DNA from: Bacteroidaceae bacterium
Lineage (GTDB): Bacteria; Bacteroidota; Bacteroidia; Bacteroidales; Bacteroidaceae
DNA length: 64,000 nt
Direction: 5' to 3'
Assembly (NCBI GenBank): GCA_017651315.1
Contig: JAGCDE010000034.1
Span: forward strand, 1 to 64,000
Part shown: positions 1 through 9,041 of the stretch, in pieces
Layout: each line of letters starts with the position of its first letter
Numbering within the stretch: the first letter of the stretch is position 1
Translations under genes and position numbers: made by a program
The notes under the pieces: model-generated
What the model saw: the letters and a program-made list of their open reading frames with translations, nothing else
Told to the model about the DNA's origin: nothing
Databases searched by the model: none

Positions 1-1
1 G

Positions 2-271
2 ATTCTGCAGATCAAGCGATACTATCCTGACCTGGGCGAACGCTACCACACCATCATGCAAGATGAAATTGCGCTTTGGAAGAAAGTCCTGACCGACGCA
101 GCCGCCTCAGGTGAAATAACCGTTCAGCAAGACCTGGACACCGTTGCAGCCACCTTCCAGTCCCTATTCTACGGCTACGCCTTCCACGCCTCCATAGGCA
201 AAGCATTTGATCCCACCGCCCTCAAAGCCCAGATGATGGGCTACTACCAATTACTCTGCTCTCACAACTGA
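2..271 (+). CDS. TetR/AcrR-type regulator, C-terminal part (5' cut by window)
   Basis: The reading frame is open from base 2, so only the last 90 residues of a larger gene are visible. The alpha-helical composition and the ending (LFYGYAFHASIGKAFD, then MMGYYQLL) resemble the ligand-binding C-terminal domain of TetR-family repressors; the DNA-binding HTH would lie upstream of the window. TetR genes are often next to efflux operons, and this one sits beside the 3' end of the TolC/MacA/permease operon, so local repression of that operon is a reasonable but unproven guess. The last two codons and the stop lie in a segment (264-310) that copies the 3' region of the neighbouring permease gene, so the native C-terminus may have been altered. 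Family call from appearance only. Confidence 0.6.
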   Translation: MLQIKRYYPDLGERYHTIMQDEIALWKKVLTDAAASGEITVQQDLDTVAATFQSLFYGYAFHASIGKAFDPTALKAQMMGYYQLLCSHN

Positions 272-310
272 AAGGATAACTGATACCACGATTTATCCAC
301 CAGTAGTTCC
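264..310. repeat. Direct repeat, left copy (relic of permease 3' end)
   Basis: This segment matches 1366-1409 in the same orientation with a few substitutions and one extra base. The right copy is inside the intact permease gene (reverse strand, around the YWWIFVVSVILSV segment). The left copy carries a +1 change and cannot encode the same peptide, so it is a relic. The two copies bracket the broken DUF1016 gene. Confidence 0.75.
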
Positions 311-342
311 CCTTTATTTCAGGTGCAAACAAAAATAATCAC

Positions 343-350
343 TACATTTG
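343..350 (+). promoter_or_regulatory. -7 box of a Bacteroidetes-type promoter
   Basis: TACATTTG fits the TAnnTTTG -7 consensus of the Bacteroidetes primary sigma factor. It lies 21 bases before the ATG at 372. No clear -33 TTTG is seen. Confidence 0.5.
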
Positions 351-371
351 TAAACCTGAAAAACGTTTACT

Positions 372-1276
372 ATGAAACATATTATGAAATTGGATAAAGA
401 ATACGCCCAGTGGATTGCCGAGCTGGCACAACGATACCGCTCCAGTCAGATTAAGGCTGCGATAAAGGTAAATGATGAGATGCTTCGTTTCTATTGGTCA
501 GTGGGTGAAGATATCGAGAAGCGACAGTATGAGAACCGCTACGGCAGCCATTTCTATGAGAACGTGAGTAAGGATTTACGCGGGATTCTTAATCTGAAAC
601 GTGGTATGTCAGCAACGACTATTAAGTATACCTGCTATTTCTATCGTCTTTATAGTCAACTGTTTGAAAATCGTCAAGGGGTTATTGACGATTCTTCTGT
701 CGCAAATCGTCAAGGGATTACTGACGATTTTGAATGCATTTTCAGAATTCCTTGGTCCCTGCATGTTCTCATCATCGACAAGTTCAAGAAAGAACCACAC
801 AAAGCTATGTTCTTCGTAAAGAAGACGATTGAGAACAATTGGGGCTATGCTGTGCTGCTAAACTTCATTTCATCCGACCTCTATGATCGCCAGGGTGCAG
901 CCCTGACCAACTTTGCGCTCACCATACCGGCACCGGAAAGTGATCTTGCCCAAGAGCTCCTAAAGAGTCCGTACGATTTCACTTTCCTGCCTGGAAAAGA
1001 GAGGTACCAGGAGGCTGAGTTAAAAAATGCGCTGATTGATCACATTACCCGATTCCTGGTTGAGCTGGGCAAAGGCTTCTCTTATGTCGGCAAGGAATAC
1101 CGCCTTGTTGCCGGAGGGAAGAGAAGAATACCGTCCTGGCCAGATATGCCCTGTCAACTATCAATCACCCCATGGGTATCTCAGAATACGAGGTTGCCCG
1201 CCAGCAGCTACCGGACGATTTGAAAAACGCCCTCCCGACCCCGGAAGAGATCGAGAAGGGCTTGATGGACAAATAG
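372..1276 (+). pseudogene. Broken DUF1016 (YhcG-type) PD-(D/E)XK nuclease
   Basis: The N-terminal helical DUF1016 domain is intact (about residues 1-240: YWSVGEDIEKRQ, IPWSLHVLIIDK, LTNFALTIPAPESDLAQELLKSP in parts, GKGFSYVGKEYRL). Family members then continue into a PD-(D/E)XK core of about 70 residues with the catalytic D and ExK. Here GKEYRLVAGGK runs directly into a frame-shifted tail that is plainly the family C-terminus (1127-1276: NTVLARYALSTINHPMGI, ISEYEVARQQLPDDL, ending GLMDK). So the catalytic core is deleted and the junction is out of frame. The nominal reading frame stops at 1223 after about 35 junk residues. Start may be codon 1 or 5. DUF1016 proteins are often accessory genes in restriction and defence regions; this copy cannot be a nuclease. 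Confidence 0.8.
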
Positions 1277-1286
1277 CAAATGAAGC

Positions 1287-3632
1287 CTACTCCTTCTTCA
1301 ACTCTTCGGCGGGATTGGTGCGGGCAGAGCGGATTACCTGCCAGATCACAGATATGAGAGCTATCATAACTGAAAGGATAACCGATACCACGAATATCCA
1401 CCAATAGTTTTCCAGTTTCCAGATGAACTGCTCCAGGTAGATTCCTGCCGCCCATACAGCTATAGGGATTCCTATCACGCAGGCTATGCCTACCAGAATC
1501 ATGTATTCACGGATGCTGCGCAAGGATTCAGAGCCTACTGTTCCGCCAAAAACCTTCCTTATGGCTATTTCATTTGAATGGATGTCCGAGTAGTAGGTAC
1601 TCATGGCCACCAGTCCCAGCAAAGAGATGAGTACGGCAAGCAGCATAAAGAGTTCTACCATCCTCATGTTATTACGCGCAGGCTTCAGGCCGTCAAGGAA
1701 ATTGTCCTCTAAATAGGTACTGGCCTGGACAATGGAGACCTCATCTTCATCCCATTCATCAAACACCTTCATTATGGCTTTACGTGCCTCATTGTGGTCA
1801 CCCTGGGTCTTTATGAGCAGGCCCATCTCCATCAGGAATCTCTCATCATTCGTATCTATTATACTTATAATGGCATTACCCTCCTGGCCAGTGTTTGTAT
1901 TCCGCATAGGGAAATCCTTGAACACACCCAATAACTCATTGCAGTATTTGGTGCGTTTGGATAAAACCGGTATCTCGTGGTAGTCATCATCAAAACCGCT
2001 TGCCTTAAAAGACGTTTCGCTGAACCACACGTTACCGGTAGCAGGAAGGCCATAGTCCTTCAGTATAGGGATTTCAAGAATACCCATAGAAACTGTGTCC
2101 ATCCTGTATGTACGGTATATTATCTCCTCACCAGTACGGGTTTCTGAGACTTGGCCTCCCACATTGAATCCGGGTGCTCCATAACTGTAACCTACATCTT
2201 TCACGCACGGCAATGCCAGAAGGTTCTGTCTGAGCACATTCTTATCCATAGGAGCCATAGGCCGGATATAGAAACAGTCCTTGATATTGCAGTTCATAGG
2301 TCTGTCCAATGAATGACGGTACTGGGCCTTCATTGTGATAGCCAACGCTATCAGAACTACCGAGAACACATTCTGAATCACTATGAACACTTTGCTCAGA
2401 GTCTTGCGGCTGCTCAGTCTGAACGCACCTTTGGCCGTATCAATAGGTTTGAAGCGTCTGGCCACCAATGCAGGGAACAGTCCGGACAGAGTGCCTACAA
2501 CAATTGTAAAAGCAATGAATACCAACAGATACGGCAATGTCACATATACCCTGATTGGTACATCCGGATTGTTTATAAGCGAATTCATTGCCGGTGTAAT
2601 GGCAATGGCCAACAGCACTGCCATCAGGAAACAAACTGCCGTGAAAGCTACAGACTCTACAATATATTTCAGTATGATGCCGCCCCCGGTTGAACCCAGA
2701 AGCTGGCGTGTGGCCATCTCCTTGGCACGTTTTCCAGTAAGGGCAAGATTCAGGTTTATGTAATTCAGTATGGCCGAAATCAAAAGGACCAAGCCCACAA
2801 GTGAGAGAATCTTCATGGTCCGCACATCGCCCGAATTGAATCCGGTCTCATAGACTGACTTGTTCTCTTTCAGGAACATCTCATCCTGTCTTGTGATTTC
2901 AAGACCATCAATCAGACCCGATTTCTTGTAGAAGTTGGGGTAAATATCAAGACAGATGGCATCCACCTTGTCATACAGATCCTGTCTGTCGGTTCCCGGC
3001 ATTACACGCGCAAAGGTTATCACTGAACCATAATGGTCAAACGGATCCTTGGTACAGTAGTCAAACCAGGAATGTTTCAGGCAAAGGACAATATCCATAT
3101 TCTTGAAAAGCGTCCTGTCCAGGTCAGCCAGTATGCCCGATACTGTCAATACATCGTATCTGGTCCCTATAAACCCCAACTCTGACCCCACTGTAAGTGA
3201 ATGTGTGCGTGCAAAAGACTCACTGACCAGACACATCGAGACTGATTCCAACGCATCGGCATTGCCCTCAACAATACGGAACTCTGGGAATAATTCAAGC
3301 ATTCCCTTGTCCATGCCGCAGATGCTCACATGAGAGCGGGTATCATCAGGAAAATCAACACTCGCTTCACTTTCAGTTATGTATGCGCCCACCTGCTCCA
3401 CCTCCGGGACACGCTGCTTAAGCACATCGGTAAAGCCGTAGGTGAGCCCGTATGAGCCTGGCAGTCCGAATGTGTATATGCGTTCCCTGTCTGGATTCTG
3501 CCTGCTTACAGCTATCTGCTGGGCGGCATAAATGCCTATTATTATCACGAAAGCCAGACTCACGGTAAGCCCCACCGCTTCAATAGTTGTGTAGAGTTTG
3601 TTGCGGCTCAGGAATTTAAGATAACTCTTCAT
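1287..3632 (-). CDS. FtsX/MacB-like ABC transporter permease 1
   Basis: A 781-residue permease of the MacB/FtsX class: N-terminal TM helix (about 20-40), large periplasmic MacB_PCD-type domain, a three-helix FtsX block near residues 275-400, then a second short TM at about 420, another periplasmic domain and a final three-helix block at 660-775. This duplicated layout of about 780 residues is typical of Bacteroidetes permeases that work with a MacA-like adaptor and TolC. It is the last gene of the leftward efflux operon; its start is one base from the end of the preceding permease. It ends in NPAEELKKE, the same motif as the other two permeases (NPVESLKNE, NPAEALQKE), suggesting common descent. 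Substrate unknown. Confidence 0.9.
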   Translation of the reverse strand: MKSYLKFLSRNKLYTTIEAVGLTVSLAFVIIIGIYAAQQIAVSRQNPDRERIYTFGLPGSYGLTYGFTDVLKQRVPEVEQVGAYITESEASVDFPDDTRSHVSICGMDKGMLELFPEFRIVEGNADALESVSMCLVSESFARTHSLTVGSELGFIGTRYDVLTVSGILADLDRTLFKNMDIVLCLKHSWFDYCTKDPFDHYGSVITFARVMPGTDRQDLYDKVDAICLDIYPNFYKKSGLIDGLEITRQDEMFLKENKSVYETGFNSGDVRTMKILSLVGLVLLISAILNYINLNLALTGKRAKEMATRQLLGSTGGGIILKYIVESVAFTAVCFLMAVLLAIAITPAMNSLINNPDVPIRVYVTLPYLLVFIAFTIVVGTLSGLFPALVARRFKPIDTAKGAFRLSSRKTLSKVFIVIQNVFSVVLIALAITMKAQYRHSLDRPMNCNIKDCFYIRPMAPMDKNVLRQNLLALPCVKDVGYSYGAPGFNVGGQVSETRTGEEIIYRTYRMDTVSMGILEIPILKDYGLPATGNVWFSETSFKASGFDDDYHEIPVLSKRTKYCNELLGVFKDFPMRNTNTGQEGNAIISIIDTNDERFLMEMGLLIKTQGDHNEARKAIMKVFDEWDEDEVSIVQASTYLEDNFLDGLKPARNNMRMVELFMLLAVLISLLGLVAMSTYYSDIHSNEIAIRKVFGGTVGSESLRSIREYMILVGIACVIGIPIAVWAAGIYLEQFIWKLENYWWIFVVSVILSVMIALISVIWQVIRSARTNPAEELKKE
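1366..1409. repeat. Direct repeat, right copy (inside permease gene)
   Basis: Functional copy of the segment that is also found at 264-310. It encodes part of the last transmembrane helix of the permease. See the left copy for the comparison. Confidence 0.75.
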
Positions 3633-3633
3633 A

Positions 3634-5967
3634 TTACTCGTTTTTTAGCGATTCAACCGGATTGGCCCGAGCGATGCTCAGACAGTTCACTACCACCACG
3701 CCCAGTACAATCAGCAACACCAGGACTGCACCTCCTATAAAATACAGCGGATTCAACGACACCTTTTCTGCAAACTGCTCCAGCCACTTGTGGGCCACAA
3801 AGTATGCGGCCACGCAGGCGATTACGGCCATCACGGCGGACAGTTTCATAATGTCTTTGGCGAACACACTCAGGATGTCCTGGGTCGTGGCGCCGTTGAT
3901 CTTTCGGACGGCCATTTCCTTGCTGCGGCGCAGACTTTCATCCTTAATGAATCCGATGAGGCCCAACAGCGCAATCAGGAGCGAGAAAACCGCTCCCAGC
4001 GCCATCGTATTCCGCATCTTCTTGCTGTCGGCATAGGCGGCACGCATCTCTTCCTCGTAAGAAACGATGTTGATTTCCTTGTCAGGCAACGCTTCATTTA
4101 AGGCACCACGGACTTTCTCCAACGCATCGGGGCGCACCTTGAAGAGAATATGCGGCATGAAGGAAGACATGCTTCCGATCTCGCCATAGAACAGTGCGCT
4201 CGGCCGCTGGTCAACCCCTTGCAGATTGCCGATGAGATAATTATTGTACACACCGGAGATGGTGAAGTACGATACTGCCGAATTGTCTCGCGTACGGTCG
4301 TGGCCGGTGACGAAAATCTGTTTGCCAACGACACCATCGCTCCAATCTATAAACTCGGCCATCTTCTGAACAAACTTCTCGTCAACGACAATTTCAGAGG
4401 AATCCCTCGGAGCCCGGCCTTCCAGGAACCGGATGCCCATCAGGTCAAATAAATCACTCGAGCACTCGTACTGGTCGGCGATGTTGAAGAGTTCGCGGTC
4501 GTCACCGGGCAGATAGATATTGTCGCCGTTGGAGCCCCGATACGGGAGGTTGTAGGCTGCTGCCACCCTGCTCACTTCTGGAAGACTCCGCAGCGTTTCC
4601 ACGGCGCGGACCTGCGCCTGGCGATCGCCATCGAACAAATCGAAATAGTACAGGTTCTTGTAGTCATAGCCCGTATCGGCGTTGGACACCTTCTGGTACT
4701 GACGGCCGATGATGAGCATAATCACCACCAAGAATACATTGATAAGCACCTGGACGCCCAGCAAACCAAGTTTCCAATTGCGGGAATTTTCGGTATAGTT
4801 CTTCAGCGCGGCATAGACCGGAATCCTTTGGTACAATTCTGCGGGCACTATTATGGAGATGATGAGTACAAATATGATAACGGCTGCAATCGATATGACG
4901 CTCCGCGGTACCAACAGGGTTTGAAATGGCACGCCAAGCAGGTTCTCGACAATTCCACGTCCGGCGAAGATAATGATGGCGGCAAGGATCAGGGACAGCA
5001 GTATATGCACAGATGCTTCCTTCGTCAGCATTCCGTAGATGTGCTTTCCCTCAGCGCCGTAGCACTTCCGCACGCCCACTTCCTTGGAGCGCTTCACCAT
5101 CGAAGATATAACGATCAGGATGTAGTTCAGCAGGGATATCAAGATCAGCAGCGCCGCTACGATGGAAAGCAGGATAACCTGAGTCCTGACTTCGGGAGCT
5201 GAGGTGTGCATGTTGCTGAAGGGTTTCAGGAAATACTTAACCTGTATGCCTTGTGCCTCTATCATTTCCAACGGCTGGTGGGTCTCCTGCATCTTGCGTA
5301 TGGCATCGGAGAGGGAATTCGGGTCCACGCCCGGAGCGAGTTTCACATAGCCTTTGTAACGGTCGTTTCCGTTCCAGTTGTCGGTGCTCTGCTTTCCGTA
5401 GGTCTCCATGGATAGGAGGATGTCATAGTCCAAGCTGCCATTCTTCGGAAAGTCTTCAAAGACGCCCTCGATAGTCATTTTCAGGCCGTCCATATCGGCG
5501 TTGGAAATCTGCTTGCCGATGACATCGCCTCCAAGTTTTTCTGCAAACGACCGTGAAACCATCACGCAACCCCATTTCCCCAAAGCTCTCACCGGGTCTC
5601 CTGCGAGGATGGGCCGGTCGAAGACCTTGAAGAAACAGGTGTCGGCACAGACGAGCGTTCCTTTGAGTTTGTTTCCCTCCTCGTCCAGATAGGTATCGCC
5701 ATTGAACAAATAGGTCGTGCGCGTACCCACCTTGACGCCAGGAACTTCTTTCATGAATCCCACCGATACGGCGCCGCTCACCTGGCCATAATCGTGTTCG
5801 TCCCCATGTTGTGAGTACCAGGTGCGAATACAATACACCCGGTCGATGTCCTTGTAGAAGCTGTCGTAACTCAGTTCAAAGAACACCTTTGCAATGAGCA
5901 CGATGCCCACGGCCAACCCGATGCCCAAGGAGAGCACCTTGATTAGAATATCTGAGCTTCTCTTCAT
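3634..5967 (-). CDS. FtsX/MacB-like ABC transporter permease 2
   Basis: A 777-residue permease with the same double MacB_PCD/FtsX layout: an N-terminal helix (LSLGIGLAVGIVLIAKVFF), a periplasmic domain, an FtsX block near 275-400 with the conserved RSKEVGVRKCYGA coupling segment, and a second block near 665-775 with RSKEMAVRKINGA. The (K/R)E(V/M)xVRKxxGA segments are cytoplasmic and contact the ATPase in this family. It is separated by one base from permease 1 and by four from the ATPase gene, so the genes are surely co-transcribed. Expected role: inner-membrane mechanotransmission part of an exporter or lipoprotein-type pump, not a channel. Substrate unknown. Confidence 0.9.
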   Translation of the reverse strand: MKRSSDILIKVLSLGIGLAVGIVLIAKVFFELSYDSFYKDIDRVYCIRTWYSQHGDEHDYGQVSGAVSVGFMKEVPGVKVGTRTTYLFNGDTYLDEEGNKLKGTLVCADTCFFKVFDRPILAGDPVRALGKWGCVMVSRSFAEKLGGDVIGKQISNADMDGLKMTIEGVFEDFPKNGSLDYDILLSMETYGKQSTDNWNGNDRYKGYVKLAPGVDPNSLSDAIRKMQETHQPLEMIEAQGIQVKYFLKPFSNMHTSAPEVRTQVILLSIVAALLILISLLNYILIVISSMVKRSKEVGVRKCYGAEGKHIYGMLTKEASVHILLSLILAAIIIFAGRGIVENLLGVPFQTLLVPRSVISIAAVIIFVLIISIIVPAELYQRIPVYAALKNYTENSRNWKLGLLGVQVLINVFLVVIMLIIGRQYQKVSNADTGYDYKNLYYFDLFDGDRQAQVRAVETLRSLPEVSRVAAAYNLPYRGSNGDNIYLPGDDRELFNIADQYECSSDLFDLMGIRFLEGRAPRDSSEIVVDEKFVQKMAEFIDWSDGVVGKQIFVTGHDRTRDNSAVSYFTISGVYNNYLIGNLQGVDQRPSALFYGEIGSMSSFMPHILFKVRPDALEKVRGALNEALPDKEINIVSYEEEMRAAYADSKKMRNTMALGAVFSLLIALLGLIGFIKDESLRRSKEMAVRKINGATTQDILSVFAKDIMKLSAVMAVIACVAAYFVAHKWLEQFAEKVSLNPLYFIGGAVLVLLIVLGVVVVNCLSIARANPVESLKNE

Positions 5968-5971
5968 TAGT

Positions 5972-6652
5972 TCATAGCTCGTTCTTCACGTCTGATACTA
6001 TGCGGCCGTCAAACAGGTCGATGGTGCGCTGGGCCATAGCGGCATCCTTCTGTGAGTGTGTCACCATTACGATTGTCGTGCCGTCGTCATTAAGTTCACG
6101 CAGCAGGTTCATAACCTCGCGGCCGTTCTTGGAGTCCAGGTTACCGGTGGGCTCATCGGCCAGTATCAGCTTGGGGCCGGCCACAACCGCACGTGCTATT
6201 GCCACACGCTGCTGCTGACCGCCGGAGAGCTGCTGTGGGAAATGCTGGGCGCGGTGGCTGATGGCCATACGTTTCATTATGTCAGTAACGCGGCGCTTAC
6301 GCTCCGATGCACTTATGTTCAGGTACTTGAGCGGCAGTTCAATGTTGTCATAAACATTAAGCTCATCAATCAGATTGAAGCTCTGGAAAACAAAGCCTAT
6401 GTTTCCCTTACGGAAACGGGTGCGCTCTTTCTCCTTAAGCGTGGAAACCTCTGTACCAAGCAACTCGTATGATCCCGATGTGGGATTGTCAAGCAGTCCC
6501 AGGATATTAAGCAGAGTGGATTTGCCGCAGCCCGACGGGCCCATTACCGCCACAAACTCACCATCCTTGATTTCAAACGATACTCCGTTAAGCGCGGTTG
6601 TCTCAATCTCTTCCATGCGGAAGACCTTACTCAGATTTGTTACCTTAATCAT
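5972..6652 (-). CDS. MacB/LolD-type ABC transporter ATPase
   Basis: A complete ABC nucleotide-binding domain of about 226 residues: Walker A GPSGCGKST, Q-loop in FVFQSFNLI, signature LSGGQQQRVA, Walker B LILADEPTGNLD, H-loop MVTHSQ. The SFNLIDEL and TGNLD segments are typical of the MacB/LolD branch. The frame is open further upstream to 6730, but that would overlap the preceding permease gene. The ATG at 6652 (MIKVTNLSKVF) matches the family N-terminus, so it was chosen. It energises the three permeases of the operon; a single ATPase with three permeases is common in Bacteroidetes. Confidence 0.93.
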   Translation of the reverse strand: MIKVTNLSKVFRMEEIETTALNGVSFEIKDGEFVAVMGPSGCGKSTLLNILGLLDNPTSGSYELLGTEVSTLKEKERTRFRKGNIGFVFQSFNLIDELNVYDNIELPLKYLNISASERKRRVTDIMKRMAISHRAQHFPQQLSGGQQQRVAIARAVVAGPKLILADEPTGNLDSKNGREVMNLLRELNDDGTTIVMVTHSQKDAAMAQRTIDLFDGRIVSDVKNEL

Positions 6653-6695
6653 GTCTGTATTTGTTTTATGTTTGTTTTTGTCTTCACTTATCTGT

Positions 6696-9038
6696 TTATT
6701 CTTTCTGTAATGCCTCAGCGGGGTTTGCATTGGCCGCTTTCCAGCTTTGAAGCGTAACTACAGTTACGGCAATAGCTGCAACAACCAGCAGCGCAACGAT
6801 GAATATCCATACCTGTATTGGAGCCTGATAGGCAAAACCTTTTCGCCAAGCGGTCATCAGCCAATAGGCGAAGGGCGCTGCAATCACGAAGCTGGCACCG
6901 GCCATAATGAGGTATTTCTTGTTGATCATCTTCAAGATGCCGCCTACCGTGGCGCCGTTGACGCGCCGCACGGCAATCTCTTTGCGGAGGAACTGCGTCT
7001 CAAAGAACACCAGGCCGATGATGCCGATGATAGCAATCAGCAGGGCTACAAAAGAGGCGATGGTGATCAGCTTTCCAAGCGACTGCTCGCTCTGGTACAT
7101 ATTTTCGATCCATTCATCCAGATGACGCACACTTACCTGGTCCGGCTCGCGGCTAGGGTCAAAGGCACAGACCGCTTCTTTGATGTAGCTTGATATTTCC
7201 TTGAAGTCGCTCTCTGGAGCCGTCTTGACATACATCACGCCGAAGTCTCTCCACTGTGTCTTACCCCAGATCAAAAGTACAAGAGGCCCCATCGCGTGCT
7301 GCAGGCTTTTGAAGTTGAAATCTTTTACGATACCCACAATCTCAGTATTGTCCACATGGCCGCCAACAAGGCTCCCAACGTGGTACTGAGGAAACATATT
7401 GATAAAAGTCTCATTGGCTATATATACCCCTGCATCACTTTCGTTGTCTGATTCGCGGAAATCCCGACCATCAACAATCTGAAGGTCGAAGAATCTCACA
7501 AAGTCTTCCGTTACAGGGAGCACCTCCATAAAAATCTGCTCACCATCATCTCCGGTACGTCCCCAGCCCATCTTCTGGTCTGAAACGATGAGGTTGTCGG
7601 AAAAAGTAACATCCATGATGGATGGGTTCTGCAATAATTTGTCTTTCAGTGGTTTGTGCGCCGCGCCGGCAGAATAGCCGCACCATACCTGCAGGATATT
7701 CTCCTGCGGGAAGCCCATGTCTTTGCTCATCATGAACTTTGTCTGCACATGAACATACAGCGCCATCAGGATGAAAATGAACGACAATACGAACTGAAAG
7801 CCCACCAGGAAATTGCGCAGCATCTTTCCCTTTACGCTCATTGCATAAGACCCTTTCAGCACAAGTGCAGTGGGCTGAGCCGTAGAATAGAGCGCCGGAG
7901 CGATCCCGGCAATCACGGCAGAGAGCAGTGCAATGCCCAGCATCAGAATCAGGATGCCGATATTATCCTTCAGAGCGATACTATCTGAGACATGCGATGC
8001 CCAGGACGTTCCTGCGATGACATGCATGATGAGAGCAGCAATGGCAAAGGCCACCGAAGCAATCAATCCGGCGTGAATCAGCTGGCGTCCAATTAAAGAA
8101 CCGCGGCCTTCTCCCAGCACCTTGCGGGTGTTGATGTTCTTGATGCGGAAAGGAATCTCCGCGAAAGCGAAGTTGATGAAATTGATAATGGCGATGAGGA
8201 TCAGCAGGATGGCAATCGCGGCCAGCGTAACGGTAATGGCTTTGTTGGCGCTTGCAATATTGGCCCTCACATCCCTTTCGAAGTGAGCTTCGTGTATTTG
8301 GGAAATCCTGAATCCGTTGCGGTATTCGGCCCGGGTTTCTTCATCGGATGATATGTATTCCCCGAGAGCCATATATATCGCGTCCTCTGTCTCCTTGGCC
8401 ATGGACGGGTCCTTCAATTTCAGATAGGCGGCATAGGACCATTCACTGAAGTTCTCACGATCGGTATCTCCCAAGGCCAGGAGCATGCCGATATGCGCAC
8501 TGAAATTTCGCGGAGTGTTCCTGAAGACACCGATGATGCGTCGGGACCCGTCGCTTCCGTTTTCCAGGATCTTTCCGATAGCACTCTCCTCGCCGAATAT
8601 CATTTTTGCAAAGGCTTCGTTGAGCACACACGTCTGGGCTGCGTCAAACTCCTTGGCCGATCCTTCCACCCATTCCACCGGGAAAACGGAAAAGAAGGAC
8701 GAATCCACGCAGGCCATTGGGATGGTGATGGGGCTTTCCCGGTCTCCTTCCTTGTACAGCACGTCATCTCCTAAAGGTTTCCAGGTGCACACGGCCTCAA
8801 TATTCGGGCTGGCATCACGAGTCATTTCAATAAACGGCCTGCCTATGTGGGTGCTAAACAGCCCATGATCCATCCAATTGTTCTCCAGGCGGAACACCTG
8901 CCCGTGTCCTTCAAAGTTGGCGTCATAGGTCGTATCCCAACGCACCTGCACCATTAAGATCATCGCTGCCGCAAAAGCGACGCTCATTCCCAGGATATTG
9001 ATTAGCGTCGAAACGCCTGTCTTTCTGAATACTTTCAT
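6696..9038 (-). CDS. FtsX/MacB-like ABC transporter permease 3
   Basis: A 780-residue permease with an N-terminal TM (TLINILGMSVAFAAAMILM), a periplasmic MacB_PCD-like domain, an FtsX three-helix block about 265-400 (FAEIPFRIKNINTRKVLGEG coupling segment), a TM near 420 and a last block about 670-775 (RKEIAVRRVNGAT). It ends in NPAEALQKE like its two paralogues. It starts three bases after the adaptor gene ends and is followed by 43 bases before the ATPase gene. It forms heteromeric or alternative complexes with permeases 1 and 2; which pairs form cannot be told from the sequence. Confidence 0.9.
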   Translation of the reverse strand: MKVFRKTGVSTLINILGMSVAFAAAMILMVQVRWDTTYDANFEGHGQVFRLENNWMDHGLFSTHIGRPFIEMTRDASPNIEAVCTWKPLGDDVLYKEGDRESPITIPMACVDSSFFSVFPVEWVEGSAKEFDAAQTCVLNEAFAKMIFGEESAIGKILENGSDGSRRIIGVFRNTPRNFSAHIGMLLALGDTDRENFSEWSYAAYLKLKDPSMAKETEDAIYMALGEYISSDEETRAEYRNGFRISQIHEAHFERDVRANIASANKAITVTLAAIAILLILIAIINFINFAFAEIPFRIKNINTRKVLGEGRGSLIGRQLIHAGLIASVAFAIAALIMHVIAGTSWASHVSDSIALKDNIGILILMLGIALLSAVIAGIAPALYSTAQPTALVLKGSYAMSVKGKMLRNFLVGFQFVLSFIFILMALYVHVQTKFMMSKDMGFPQENILQVWCGYSAGAAHKPLKDKLLQNPSIMDVTFSDNLIVSDQKMGWGRTGDDGEQIFMEVLPVTEDFVRFFDLQIVDGRDFRESDNESDAGVYIANETFINMFPQYHVGSLVGGHVDNTEIVGIVKDFNFKSLQHAMGPLVLLIWGKTQWRDFGVMYVKTAPESDFKEISSYIKEAVCAFDPSREPDQVSVRHLDEWIENMYQSEQSLGKLITIASFVALLIAIIGIIGLVFFETQFLRKEIAVRRVNGATVGGILKMINKKYLIMAGASFVIAAPFAYWLMTAWRKGFAYQAPIQVWIFIVALLVVAAIAVTVVTLQSWKAANANPAEALQKE

Positions 9039-9041
9039 AAT

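Noticed and set aside
1036..1407. Separate small ORF overlapping the DUF1016 gene end
   Set aside because: It is a frame-shifted reading of the DUF1016 and permease regions; the real family C-terminus is in the third frame.
5972..6730. Longer version of the ATPase gene starting at 6730
   Set aside because: The extra 26 residues are not part of the ABC domain and would overlap the end of the preceding permease gene; the ATG at 6652 fits homologues.
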